From: Euryarchaeota archaeon UBA171
Lineage (GTDB): Archaea > Thermoplasmatota > Poseidoniia > Poseidoniales > Thalassarchaeaceae
DNA length: 64,000 bases
NCBI GenBank assembly: GCA_002497295.1
Contig: DANO01000018.1
Location: 24,042-88,041 of the forward strand
Direction: 5' to 3'
Below the pieces are notes generated by a model. It did no database searches. It worked only from the letters and a program-made list of their open reading frames with translations, and was not told where the DNA came from. Shown piece after piece: positions 18,352-27,116 of this stretch. The first letter of the stretch is position 1; each line of letters opens with the position of its first letter. A program made the position numbers and the translations under genes.

Positions 18352-18927
18352 ATGCAACCATATTATGTGATTTACATCCCAGATGCTATTCCTGTGTCTG
18401 AAGATCTCAATCTAAGAGCTGCCCGACTCGATGATGCGATTAAACTGTTCAGGGTCGTCAATAAAAATAGAATATTTCTGAGAAAACATCTGCCCTGGCT
18501 CGATGATACAAATAGCATATCTGACGAGACTGACTTCATCCTCGATCAATCCGAGAAAGCCAATAGAATGGAGGCCATGCTATTGCTGCTCGAATATAAG
18601 AATGAAATCGTGGGGACATTGAGCATAAATCGAATCGATCATGGGAATAGAACTGCGTGGATAGGATATTGGTTGGATCAAGATCATTGCGGAAATGGCT
18701 TGATGACTAGATCGGCAGGCGCATTGATAGATGTTCTACTGAATGCCTGCGCATTCCATCGAGTTGTGATAGAAGCAGGCATCGACAATCTGCCCTCCAG
18801 AGCGATACCGGAGAGGCTAGGTTTCCGAGAAGAAGGCGTGAGCGTCGAGAGAGAATGGCTCTACGATCATTGGATTGATATTGTTCAATATGCAATAACT
18901 GCTAGAGAATGGAATATCATCCATTAA
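18352..18927 (+). CDS. GNAT family N-acetyltransferase (RimJ/RimL-like)
   Basis: A single GNAT domain of about 190 residues that probably transfers an acetyl group from acetyl-CoA to a protein N-terminus or small amine. The pattern is that of RimJ/RimL/RimL-like enzymes: 'LNLRAARLDDAIKLF' opens the fold, 'LPWLDDTNSISDE' gives the acceptor loop, 'IGYWLDQDHCGNGLMTRS' is motif A with the CoA-binding Q/RxxGxG/A turn, and 'ERLGFREEGV' is motif B. The frame opens upstream at 18232, overlapping the divergent tryptophan dioxygenase, but ATG 18352 (MQPYYVIY) is the more natural start. It ends 4 bases into the convergent rqcH gene. Confidence 0.87.
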   Translation: MQPYYVIYIPDAIPVSEDLNLRAARLDDAIKLFRVVNKNRIFLRKHLPWLDDTNSISDETDFILDQSEKANRMEAMLLLLEYKNEIVGTLSINRIDHGNRTAWIGYWLDQDHCGNGLMTRSAGALIDVLLNACAFHRVVIEAGIDNLPSRAIPERLGFREEGVSVEREWLYDHWIDIVQYAITAREWNIIH

Positions 18928-21008
18928 GCCTTCAGAAGCCCGTGATCTATCAGATCACAATTTCCCGACGGGAGTGCAGCAAGAACTTCGCCGTGATCAA
19001 GCCCTGTAGCTTTCGATATACGCCTTGCGATATCTTCTTTCTTTTCTTTTCCAGGGGTTATCTCCGCCCAACGACTGCATAAATTGCCAATTGCAGATAC
19101 GGAGCCGGGTACAGGCATAGGAATGCCATTAACCGTCCCCAGTCCGATTGCCATTTTCAATACAAGATCCCGGTGCCACCCCCTGGTGCCTCGTACCACG
19201 AATGAACCTCTGCCCAGTGATTCTCCACTTTCTGTGGCCTTGCTTACTTGAGCGGGCCGGACATGGAAGGCTGTCGCAGCTGCCGAACCAGCCCCCCATG
19301 CTCTTGACCAGCATGCTGCTAAAGCCGCCGCCTCTTCTTTCTCATCTTCTGAGAGCATCTGAAGGTCTTCAGGAGCCCCATTTATGGACTGTATGATCCT
19401 GAAATTACAAACTCCTTCTAAAGCAATATCGTCATCTTCCCCCAGTTCCAAACCATCCACTCTCTTGAGGGCGCATGAGGCTGCTCCATGGAGATCGGCA
19501 TGAAGATATAGATCGCCTGTTGAAAGATGCCTTTTCACCACCGCATCGTTACCGCGGGCATCTCTCCCGCCCACCATCAACCTGCCCGGGCCCACAATGC
19601 CCCATCGATAGCGTTCAAACCAAAACCTCCTGGTTCTACGTACTGATACTATCTTACCCTTATTACGCTCTTTTTCAGCTTTAGAAGAAATCTTCTTTTG
19701 CTCACTTTCCGTCTTCTGTAGTGCCTTTCTGGCTCCTTCTGCCTTGGCCTTCAGCGTATGTGCTCGTTCAAAGTAATCTTGGGCACTCTGATGCACTGTG
19801 CCCTCTATCGAAATCAGTACCTCTTGACCAGGCTTCCCATCTGAATCAGGCATGAGTACCTTTGCGTTCTTACTGGCTGGGTCAATCTTTGAAATCCATT
19901 TTGAAACGGATGCCTGTTCCGATGTCAAAGACCATCCGACCTTGGATACTTGTTGTTCAATCTGAGATCTTATCTCTTCAAGATGGACCCATTCTTCAAG
20001 CATGGACGAGCCCTTCTTCTGGAGTACCGAAGCCTCCTCCACGAATGACTCTATACCCTCTCGTTGTTGATTGGCTCTTCGAGCTAGCCTGTCATCGTCC
20101 CTGCCCCCTTCTTCTTCTAGCACCGCTTCTTCCACTCTTCTGGCCAGGGCTTTTGCATCATGTTCACCGTAGATTGAGTCAATGGCTGCACACAGGGACT
20201 CGGCAGCCTCTCGAGCAAGACCCTCACCTGGTGAATGGGTGAATGGTGAGAACAACTTGTTTGAGGCCCCTTCACCTTCGGACCATATCGAACCTTCCCC
20301 TATCTTGTCAGACTCCTCCATAAGGGTTTGAATGGTCTCTATTAGCGAGGACCGCTCCTTATCGCCAAGATCCGGGATTGAAGATCGCGGGTCAATTTCT
20401 GAAATTCTACACACCAACTCTGCATATCTTCTCCCGAGATTCACTCTCCCAGCGAGGGTACGCTCCAAGTCGCGATCACCTTCTTTGAAAAGATCGGATA
20501 ACCCCTTCTCATCAAGTGTGCGGGGATCTGTAGCGGAAGGAGGCGGCGAATAACGCTCTCCTCTTTTTAGCACCCTGCTTCTGTAGGCTGCACTGGTGAG
20601 TGGTTGGATGATGATATCTTCATCATCAATCAGAATCGCATTACCGTCTCTGAACATCTCGATAATAAGTGAAATTTTTCCCCGCCCATGCTCAAAATCA
20701 AGTCGAAGAACTCTGTCAAATCCTATCTGGAGAACTCCAATTAGTCGTGCATTTCCGAGATATTTTCTCAAAGTCATTGCAAACGAGGAAGGATTTTGGG
20801 GCATAGGGCGATCTCGTTCGGAAAGATAGACCCTCTTGCCCCTTACGATTACAAGATCAACCGGACTCGAGCCGCTTTTTTTCATTCTGAGTACGACCTG
20901 CTCATAATGCGGCTGATATGCCTTCTGAGCACGTGCGCCAACCAGTTGCTCAAGTTCGACGCGCACTCTCGCTACATCAAAGGCGGACATTGCAATTTCA
21001 GATACCAT
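18924..21008 (-). CDS. rqcH: Ribosome-rescue protein RqcH (NEMF/Rqc2 family)
   Basis: The archaeal member of the NEMF/Rqc2/RqcH family, which binds 50S subunits that carry a stalled nascent chain. The N-terminal NFACT-N domain starts 'SAFDVARVRVELEQLVGARA' and has 'QNPSSFAMTLRKYLGNARL'. A long coiled coil with an HhH-like part lies in the middle (about 300-450). NFACT-R follows: 'RRFWFERYRWGIVGPGRLMVGGRDARGND' and 'YLHADLHGAASCALK' carry the DxR and DLHGA signature residues needed for tRNA binding. At about 694 residues it is full length. Possible starts are 21023, 21008 and 20990; the last gives MSAFDVAR. It runs towards the GNAT gene and follows the rhomboid gene closely. Confidence 0.95.
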   Translation of the reverse strand: MVSEIAMSAFDVARVRVELEQLVGARAQKAYQPHYEQVVLRMKKSGSSPVDLVIVRGKRVYLSERDRPMPQNPSSFAMTLRKYLGNARLIGVLQIGFDRVLRLDFEHGRGKISLIIEMFRDGNAILIDDEDIIIQPLTSAAYRSRVLKRGERYSPPPSATDPRTLDEKGLSDLFKEGDRDLERTLAGRVNLGRRYAELVCRISEIDPRSSIPDLGDKERSSLIETIQTLMEESDKIGEGSIWSEGEGASNKLFSPFTHSPGEGLAREAAESLCAAIDSIYGEHDAKALARRVEEAVLEEEGGRDDDRLARRANQQREGIESFVEEASVLQKKGSSMLEEWVHLEEIRSQIEQQVSKVGWSLTSEQASVSKWISKIDPASKNAKVLMPDSDGKPGQEVLISIEGTVHQSAQDYFERAHTLKAKAEGARKALQKTESEQKKISSKAEKERNKGKIVSVRRTRRFWFERYRWGIVGPGRLMVGGRDARGNDAVVKRHLSTGDLYLHADLHGAASCALKRVDGLELGEDDDIALEGVCNFRIIQSINGAPEDLQMLSEDEKEEAAALAACWSRAWGAGSAAATAFHVRPAQVSKATESGESLGRGSFVVRGTRGWHRDLVLKMAIGLGTVNGIPMPVPGSVSAIGNLCSRWAEITPGKEKKEDIARRISKATGLDHGEVLAALPSGNCDLIDHGLLKA

Positions 21009-21030
21009 ATTCGTCCCCCTCACGCGGTCC

Positions 21031-22050
21031 CTATGGCCACCGAAGATGCTTCCGGTTGGATGAGCAAGTCACAACATACTCGCCCGACGGCCCTGGAAGC
21101 GCCTCTAATGCGCCGCCACATTCTGGACAAATTGCTTGTTCGGCCAACTCTTCAACCCAGGCCCGGCGAGTTTCCATCTCGTCACCTTCCTCCCTCAGTC
21201 TTCTGAGTATCCTTTTCACGGGATCTGAAGGATTCAATCCTCTTTCCTGCCAAGGATCGATTCCAATCGGCATCATTCCCCGTGCTTCGTCTAGCTCAAA
21301 ATCTCCTTCTAGCGGAACATTGCCACTTCGGGCAATCGGTCTAATCAGAACATATGCTCCGAAGAAGCCCCCTACGTGAGCTAGATGAGCAATCCCCGTT
21401 GACTGCCCCAGACTTTCCACTTCGTACATGGTATAGATTTCAAATCCTAACTTGATTAGAGTGATCAGCCATACCGGCCATGCTTTGATTAGAAACAGCA
21501 GAGGGAACTCGATTTCGTCTCTCGGCCAACCCGCCATGTACGCACCAAGCAGTCCGAATGCAGCGCCACTCGCTCCCAAAGATGCCGTCGGATCTCCGAT
21601 ATGAGTCCCGACCCATGAGACGTTACCCGCTAGAAGCCCGACAAAGTAGATCGCCATCCATCTTTTACCCCCCAGTCGCTGTTCAAGAGGAACACCGACT
21701 AGCGCTATAACGAGAATATTGCTAAGAACATGGAACCAATCAGCATGGAGCCAACCCGCAGTAATCCATCTGTGAACCATACTAGGTTCGAAGGCAATAG
21801 CTGGTATCAACGAAAGAAATGCAATCGGCTCAAACGCTATTCCCAGTAAATCTACCCCGGCTTGGAAGAATGTAACTAGTAGTAGAGATAGAACAGTCGC
21901 AAGAGCAAGACTGACCCCTGAACGGACGGCATAGACATAGGGCCCGAATGCGAAAATCAAGAGAACACTGAGCGTGACAAAGTCGCCCGGCGTCAAGTCG
22001 CCCCAGTATATCTCCACACTTCTCCCCGGATCAAGACGGTTGAAGCCCAT
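21031..22050 (-). CDS. Rhomboid-family intramembrane serine protease with C-terminal zinc finger
   Basis: A polytopic membrane protease that cuts transmembrane helices. The catalytic Ser is in 'SLGASGAAFGLLGAY' (GxSG) and the catalytic His is in 'IAHLAHVGGFFGAYVLI'. 'TAGWLHADWFHVLSNI' carries the conserved HxxxxHxxxN of the oxyanion and loop region. Six or more helices are seen. The cytoplasmic tail ends with 'ICPECGGAL' and a later Cys and His, a probable one-knuckle zinc finger that is not part of the protease. The frame opens at TTG 22080, but ATG 22050 (MGFNRLDPGR) is the likelier start. The gene is divergent from the ccm operon and 22 bases upstream of rqcH. Confidence 0.92.
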   Translation of the reverse strand: MGFNRLDPGRSVEIYWGDLTPGDFVTLSVLLIFAFGPYVYAVRSGVSLALATVLSLLLVTFFQAGVDLLGIAFEPIAFLSLIPAIAFEPSMVHRWITAGWLHADWFHVLSNILVIALVGVPLEQRLGGKRWMAIYFVGLLAGNVSWVGTHIGDPTASLGASGAAFGLLGAYMAGWPRDEIEFPLLFLIKAWPVWLITLIKLGFEIYTMYEVESLGQSTGIAHLAHVGGFFGAYVLIRPIARSGNVPLEGDFELDEARGMMPIGIDPWQERGLNPSDPVKRILRRLREEGDEMETRRAWVEELAEQAICPECGGALEALPGPSGEYVVTCSSNRKHLRWP

Positions 22051-22079
22051 GAATAGCCCCTCCGGCCGTTTGCGGTGCA

Positions 22080-23507
22080 ATGAAAGGAACCTCCGCAGTG
22101 GGAGGGCATGTGTCGTACCCGGTGCTTCGCATCAAGGGGGCCACCGTGCTACGGGGTTCTCGGACTGTTGTGGAAGACATAGATCTCGATGTAATGTGTG
22201 GAGAAATACTGTGTCTAACAGGTCCAAATGGATCTGGAAAATCAACACTTTTGGAGACACTCGCAGGGTTGCATAGTCCGAGATCCGGCGAGGTGGTGGT
22301 GCCTCTCCCTGATCAGGAATCAATACCTATTCGAGACTCAAGAGGTAGGAGAACTCCAGTACCCGGTCTTTCCATCGCACTGCAAACCGATGGTGCATGC
22401 TTGGATGAAACGGTGTTTGAGAGACTCAAAACTGCTTCCATGGTCGCTGGAAAATCGCTTACCGATGAAACAATCTATGCTGCCATGGAAAAGTGGGCGT
22501 TGTCTCATAGGTCTGACGACAGACTTGCAGTTCTGTCCCAAGGATTGAGGAAAAGGGTGTCAATACTTGCTGCAATACTTCCCGCTATACAATCCAGTGA
22601 ACCGAGAATTGTACTTCTAGACGAGCCAAGTGAAGGTCTCGACTCCGCATCCCGGGATCTACTTCGTGAATCGATTTTTTCTCTTAGAGAGAAAGGCCAT
22701 TCAGTTGTCATAGCGACACATGACGATGCCATAACTGAAATTTCTGACAGGAAAGTCGACATATCTGCGAGGACGATATCGATATCCGGCTCGAATCATT
22801 CCGTTGATGACCCCCCGTTTAGAGATGCTGTCCCCATAAGCGGCGCAATATCAGCACTTGGTAGATGGATACTAGCTCTCGAGATGAGGAATCCAGTGGA
22901 TACGGTCCAAAGAATAGTTCCAGCACTTCTAGCACTCTTCCTGCTTCGTTCGATAGGGTTGGATGCCATCTCAGACGGAGCACCCTCGTCACTCGCATTT
23001 TACATCCTGGCTCCTGCATTAATTGCGATCCTCGTACGACCTGCACTCATCGACCGTCTCAAAGAGCGACGCTCCGGAGATTGGTGGCGAGCCCATCTTG
23101 GTCGTTCCATAAGGCCCCTTTCATCAATAGTCGGCTCACCATGGATATTGCCGATTCCATTGACCTATCTTTCCTTTATCATTCTCTCAAACGGCTCATC
23201 TGATATCGACCCCTCTGCATATGCGTGGTTATGGCTCCCAGCACTTTCCATGTTGGACATAGGAGCTGCAGCAACTGCGATACATATGCTCGTGTCTGGG
23301 TTTGAACGAAGCACTGCAGTTGCAGCATCTCTGATGATGGCCATACTGATCTGGCCATTTCTTCTGCTGGTGGATGCTACAACCGAGATACTCTACCAAG
23401 GAATGTATTTTGACATTGGGTTCGATACGCCCTTGGGTCTGATCATATGCTCAAGTTTGATCGCTGCATCAGTATGGGGTGCAGCCGTCATCATACCCGA
23501 CGAATGA
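22080..23507 (+). CDS. Cytochrome c maturation ABC exporter, CcmA-CcmB fusion
   Basis: Residues about 15-240 form an ABC ATPase: Walker A LTGPNGSGKSTL (Lys about 54), signature LSQGLRKRVS, Walker B 'RIVLLDEPSEGLD', and switch His in 'VIATHDD'. It is closest in form to CcmA. Residues about 255-475 form six membrane helices with the CcmB look ('ILALEMRNPVDTVQRIVPALLALFLLRS' resembles CcmB's start). In most organisms ccmA and ccmB are separate genes; here one frame without a stop joins them. In System I, CcmAB drives release of heme-loaded CcmE with ATP. The gene leads the ccmC-ccmD run. The start ATG 22080 is 29 bases from the opposite rhomboid ATG. Confidence 0.85.
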   Translation: MKGTSAVGGHVSYPVLRIKGATVLRGSRTVVEDIDLDVMCGEILCLTGPNGSGKSTLLETLAGLHSPRSGEVVVPLPDQESIPIRDSRGRRTPVPGLSIALQTDGACLDETVFERLKTASMVAGKSLTDETIYAAMEKWALSHRSDDRLAVLSQGLRKRVSILAAILPAIQSSEPRIVLLDEPSEGLDSASRDLLRESIFSLREKGHSVVIATHDDAITEISDRKVDISARTISISGSNHSVDDPPFRDAVPISGAISALGRWILALEMRNPVDTVQRIVPALLALFLLRSIGLDAISDGAPSSLAFYILAPALIAILVRPALIDRLKERRSGDWWRAHLGRSIRPLSSIVGSPWILPIPLTYLSFIILSNGSSDIDPSAYAWLWLPALSMLDIGAAATAIHMLVSGFERSTAVAASLMMAILIWPFLLLVDATTEILYQGMYFDIGFDTPLGLIICSSLIAASVWGAAVIIPDE

Positions 23508-23546
23508 AGGCATTGATTCATTCATGATGGCTGCGACGGGAAACTC

Positions 23547-24263
23547 ATGGTACGCATTCCCACCCAGGCCATTGCCTTGTTGGCATTGGGATCCGGAGGC
23601 TTAGTTGCAACCATATTCCTCGGAATCACGTGGGCCCCTGACGTCAATCCGAGCCAGTGGAGGGCTCCTGCTGCATATCGGATAATATTCCTCCACGTGC
23701 CCTTTGCCTGGACATCTTTTCTTGCTTTCGGCATGCTTTTTTGGGGATCATTGAGATGGTACCTGCGCCGCACTGAACGTTCATGGAGGTTAGTTCAAAC
23801 CGGATCCGATTTGGGACTTCTATTCGGTATTGGAGTCATAACTTCAGGACCAATATGGGGCATGGCTGAATGGGGCGTTCCCTGGGATTGGGCCGATCTA
23901 CGGCTCAATACCTTCGCGCTGCTCACCGCTCTTGCACTGTTCATCGTCATGGCGAGGAGATCGCAACCGGATCACGATTCAACAAGGGATACTATAGCTG
24001 CAGTGGGGTTATTCGGATTCATACTAGTTCCCATCACGGCAGTAGCAACGACTCTGTATCAGAAGAGACATCCTGGAGTGGTAATCATAGAAAGCGAGGA
24101 TTCTGGACTCGATCCGGCCATCCGTGCAGTGATGATGGTAGGATTCATTTCCATCACGCTCCTATTCATCGGATTTACGATAATCTCTGACAAACTATAT
24201 TCTGCAGAGGCTGAGATAGAATTGAACCTCAAGGCCCTCGATGAAATGAATGGGGGCGAGTGA
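23547..24263 (+). CDS. ccmC: Cytochrome c maturation heme-handling protein CcmC
   Basis: A six-helix membrane protein that presents heme to CcmE in System I cytochrome c biogenesis. The tryptophan-rich WWD motif is clear: 'GPIWGMAEWGVPWDWADLRL'. Two His residues expected as heme ligands are in 'IIFLHVPFAW' and in the loop 'YQKRHPGVV'. Its 238 residues match the family. It follows the ccmAB fusion by 39 bases and overlaps the ccmD-like gene by 14 bases, so translation is coupled. No ccmE, ccmF or ccmH appears in the window, so the remaining ccm genes must lie elsewhere if the system is complete. Confidence 0.92.
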   Translation: MVRIPTQAIALLALGSGGLVATIFLGITWAPDVNPSQWRAPAAYRIIFLHVPFAWTSFLAFGMLFWGSLRWYLRRTERSWRLVQTGSDLGLLFGIGVITSGPIWGMAEWGVPWDWADLRLNTFALLTALALFIVMARRSQPDHDSTRDTIAAVGLFGFILVPITAVATTLYQKRHPGVVIIESEDSGLDPAIRAVMMVGFISITLLFIGFTIISDKLYSAEAEIELNLKALDEMNGGE

Positions 24264-24423
24264 ATTGACAGGGGAGACACACCTCATTGTAGCATACGTC
24301 ATCTTGATCGGCTCTCTCGCACTTTATGGGAATTGGTTGCGGTCGAGATACCGCAATATTGCAAATTCACGGGCCAGCACCCTTGAAGCCCGAACCCCCC
24401 ACCCTCGTGATGGCGAGGACTGA
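24250..24423 (+). CDS. ccmD: CcmD-like small membrane protein
   Basis: A 57-residue protein starting at ATG 24250, in a different frame from ccmC and overlapping its end by 14 bases. One transmembrane helix, 'HLIVAYVILIGSLALYGNW', starts with the His and Tyr typical of CcmD, followed by a basic stretch (RSRYRN) and a polar tail. CcmD is the small subunit that holds CcmA, B, C and heme-CcmE together. Its stop TGA overlaps the next start as TGATG (24421-24425), so it is clearly part of the operon. The call rests on size, helix, position and the His-Tyr feature, since CcmD proteins are poorly conserved. Confidence 0.75.
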   Translation: MGASELTGETHLIVAYVILIGSLALYGNWLRSRYRNIANSRASTLEARTPHPRDGED

Positions 24424-25481
24424 TGGCACAGGAGTTCTGTATCGTCTGCGGGGCCCCTCCGCCAGTATACGCTGGCCGACTTTGCGAGTCTTGCCTCCGA
24501 GATAGAACGCATCTATCCAAGATACCCGAACGTCTGCAGCAAGCGAGATGCTCGAAGTGCAGACTTCACAACGTGGGGAAGAGTTGGAGCGATAATGACG
24601 ATCTATCGATAGCAGAAATTAGGGTTCAGGACCATCTTGAGATTCTAGCTGAAGCAAAGGACGTTGATGTCGGCCTCACCGTCGAGACAATTGACGATAG
24701 AACCTCCAGGATATCCATAGATGTCAGCGCAATGGTGCACGGCCTGTCATTCGATGACCAGCATACCGTCCTACTTCAGACAAGCGATACAATCTGTCAG
24801 ACCTGCTCAAGAAAAGACGGTGCCTACTTCGAGGCAGAGTTCCAGATAAGGTCCGCGGGAAGGAGACTGTCCAAGGATGAAATAGGCGTCATCCGAAATA
24901 CGCTGAATGAGATGCTGGGAGAAGGAACCAATGACCCTCTTTTCTTCATTACGAAAGAGGGCCCTGTTCAAGGGGGATGGGATCTTCAGCTGGGCTCTAA
25001 ATCAATGGCAAGAATGTGGGCGAGGAGACTAGCGAGCCGTTTTGGAGGCACCATTAAGGAAACTTCTACTGTAATCGGCGTCAAAGATGGTGCAGAGGTA
25101 ACACGTCTCACTGTTTCCTACAGGAAGCCCGCTTTCTCCATAGGAGACGTCCTCAGGCTAAAGGACAAACTCTGGATCGTCACCTCTTGGCAGAAAGATG
25201 GGCCCATCCTAGGTTCATTTTCCTCTAATCAAAGAAGCGGAAAGACGTGGAGGGACATGGAAAAATCATCTGTGGTATGCTCAACTAGCGATCAGATACC
25301 CGTTCAGATACTCGATCGCGACGCATCCGCAGCAGAAGTCCTGATACCAGGCGATTGGAAGATGGCCACCGTCGCCCTCCCGTTCGACTACGATGGAGAA
25401 AAGTCGATCCGTATTGGATTGATAGACCATCAATGGCTGGCAATCCCATATGCAGCGGGAGGAGGGCTCGGAGATGTCTGA
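24423..25481 (+). CDS. NMD3-family 50S ribosomal subunit factor
   Basis: The archaeal homologue of NMD3, which in eukaryotes is the adaptor that exports the 60S subunit. In archaea, which have no nucleus, the role is probably in late 50S maturation. The N-terminus has zinc-binding Cys pairs: CIVC (residue 6 on), CESC, CSKC, and later CQTC. Between them are the family's 'LHNVGKSW' and the 'TVLLQTSDTICQTCSRKDGAYFEAEFQIR' region, which matches the NMD3 core. A C-terminal beta domain follows ('FSIGDVLRLKDKLWIVTSW', OB/SH3-like). 352 residues is typical for the archaeal form. Start and stop both overlap neighbours (ccmD and the isomerase), making it part of the same transcript. Confidence 0.9.
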   Translation: MAQEFCIVCGAPPPVYAGRLCESCLRDRTHLSKIPERLQQARCSKCRLHNVGKSWSDNDDLSIAEIRVQDHLEILAEAKDVDVGLTVETIDDRTSRISIDVSAMVHGLSFDDQHTVLLQTSDTICQTCSRKDGAYFEAEFQIRSAGRRLSKDEIGVIRNTLNEMLGEGTNDPLFFITKEGPVQGGWDLQLGSKSMARMWARRLASRFGGTIKETSTVIGVKDGAEVTRLTVSYRKPAFSIGDVLRLKDKLWIVTSWQKDGPILGSFSSNQRSGKTWRDMEKSSVVCSTSDQIPVQILDRDASAAEVLIPGDWKMATVALPFDYDGEKSIRIGLIDHQWLAIPYAAGGGLGDV

Positions 25482-26511
25482 CCCGATTGAACTTCTAGCG
25501 CAGCATGACAAGCAGGACATGGCGGGGTTCACCCGTGGTTTCGTAGACGATCTGGAAAACGCCTTTCAGAAGGATATCGGAATTATTGGCGATGATGACT
25601 GGGTCGGTGTCCTGTGTATCGGAATGGGCGGCTCAGGTGCGGGCGGGACGTTTCTAACATCCATCGCAGATAGGCAGGCAGGGCTTCCCGTACTCCATTG
25701 GAGGGACTACGGACTCCCATCTTGGTGGGGACCGGAATGGCTCATCATCGCAACCTCATATTCTGGGAATACAGAGGAGACCTTGGGTGGAGTATCAAAG
25801 GCCCTGGAAGAGGGAGGCAGCGTCATCGGAATATCCTCCGGGGGCAAACTGGAGGAGCTACTTTCAGACAGAGAGGATGCAGTGCACATCGCAGTTCCCA
25901 GCGGCCAGATGCCGAGATCGGCCTTTGGCCATCTCATCGGCACCCAACTCTCCTTACTCTGGTCTATGGGGCTCCTCCCGGCTCCGAAGGACGAAGATAT
26001 CGGTGACATGATCGGCAGATTGAGACAACTCTCTTCGGATTGGGACCCATCGACAGGATCAACACTGGCATATGAGATTGCTAAATCGATTGGCGAGAAC
26101 GGCATCGGCATAGTGTCTCCGAGCATAATAGGGTGCGCTGCTCGTAGATTTGTAAGCCAACTGAATGAGAATTCAAGTCTATTCGCCCGCTCCTCAGAGG
26201 TACCTGAGATGAACCACAATGAGATAATTCCGTGGACAGAGCGAGCATCGGAGAACCAAGCGCTAGTAATAATCCATTCCAGCCTCTCAAAAGATAGAAC
26301 CTCATCGAGAATGAAGTGGTTCGAGGAGCACTCTGGCGACACAGCAAGAGTGATTCTGAATGCCACGGGAGAAACTCTTGTCGAGCAGTTGCTCGGCCTA
26401 GCGCACATCACTGATTGGATCAGCATAATGCTGGCGGTTTCTCGCGGCGTAGACCCGTCCGAGATGGCTGCTATTCCCTTGCTCAAGGCACATCTTGAAG
26501 AGATTCAGTAA
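25474..26511 (+). CDS. Bifunctional phosphoglucose/phosphomannose isomerase
   Basis: A SIS-domain sugar isomerase interconverting fructose 6-phosphate with glucose 6-phosphate and mannose 6-phosphate. The first SIS domain has 'IGMGGSGAGGTFL' and 'IATSYSGNTEETL', the phosphate-binding Ser/Thr loop of this family. 'PSGQMPRSAFGHL' is the characteristic PxGxxPRxA segment with the catalytic Arg region. The second domain has 'FARSSEVPEMNHNEIIPW', which carries the catalytic Glu and His. The frame opens at 25450, but ATG 25474 (MSDPIELL) overlaps nmd3 by only 8 bases and looks right. Length from there is 345 residues. It ends convergent with the M23 gene, overlapping by 7 bases. Confidence 0.93.
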   Translation: MSDPIELLAQHDKQDMAGFTRGFVDDLENAFQKDIGIIGDDDWVGVLCIGMGGSGAGGTFLTSIADRQAGLPVLHWRDYGLPSWWGPEWLIIATSYSGNTEETLGGVSKALEEGGSVIGISSGGKLEELLSDREDAVHIAVPSGQMPRSAFGHLIGTQLSLLWSMGLLPAPKDEDIGDMIGRLRQLSSDWDPSTGSTLAYEIAKSIGENGIGIVSPSIIGCAARRFVSQLNENSSLFARSSEVPEMNHNEIIPWTERASENQALVIIHSSLSKDRTSSRMKWFEEHSGDTARVILNATGETLVEQLLGLAHITDWISIMLAVSRGVDPSEMAAIPLLKAHLEEIQ

Positions 26512-27116
26512 ATCGGCCCCATCACCATTCTCGGGTCAGGATATTTGGCAAGCGCCTCTTCTCTGTGCGCAGGATCGACTACCCCTGGCATGTCATGGGT
26601 TCCAGGATCGGACCACGACAGCTGAAAGTGGACATGAGGGTCCCAGCCGCCATTCTCATGTTTATCGCCCATCCAGCAAATCACCTCGCCTCTCGATATC
26701 TTTTGCCCTACTTCTTTGCCAGCAATCGAATCTGAATTCAGATGCCCGTAAAGAGCCCATATAGGACGGTCCCCGATGAAATGTTTGGTGATCAATACAT
26801 TCCCATAATCTCCATCAGCTGGATTGTATCCAAAGTACGATACCACCCCTTGTTCAAATGCCATGCAAGGAGTCCCTACCGGACCTCCGATATCTATGCC
26901 AATGTGTAGGAATCTGCCATCAGAGAAGAGATCTGTAGAATACATGCCGGGCCGCAACTCGTCATATCTGCCAATGTCAAATTCGAATTCAGAGGGCGCA
27001 TATTCGCCTGTCGTAAAATCTCTTACTTCGTACTCTTCTGGGAGATTCACTATTGGATGATAATCGCCATGAAAAATATCAACCATGTATTCTCTGAGTG
27101 TGTCAATCTTCATCAA
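26505..27116 (-). CDS. M23-family metallopeptidase-like protein
   Basis: The zinc site of LytM/M23 peptidases is complete: His71 and Asp75 in 'FLHIGIDIGG', and HxH at 161-163 in 'DPHVHFQ', with the conserved His125 in 'YGHLNSDS'. The rest of the fold is the beta barrel of a lysostaphin-like domain. There is no signal peptide or membrane helix in its 203 residues, so it acts in the cytoplasm unless exported by an unusual route. Archaea of this type lack murein, so the substrate is not bacterial wall of the cell itself. Its start overlaps the end of rmuC by 14 bases, so the two are translated together. Confidence 0.87.
   Translation of the reverse strand: MMKIDTLREYMVDIFHGDYHPIVNLPEEYEVRDFTTGEYAPSEFEFDIGRYDELRPGMYSTDLFSDGRFLHIGIDIGGPVGTPCMAFEQGVVSYFGYNPADGDYGNVLITKHFIGDRPIWALYGHLNSDSIAGKEVGQKISRGEVICWMGDKHENGGWDPHVHFQLSWSDPGTHDMPGVVDPAHREEALAKYPDPRMVMGPIY

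Noticed and set aside
25707..26486. 259-codon open frame antisense to the sugar isomerase
   Set aside because: Shadow frame; the isomerase motifs on the plus strand account for this stretch.
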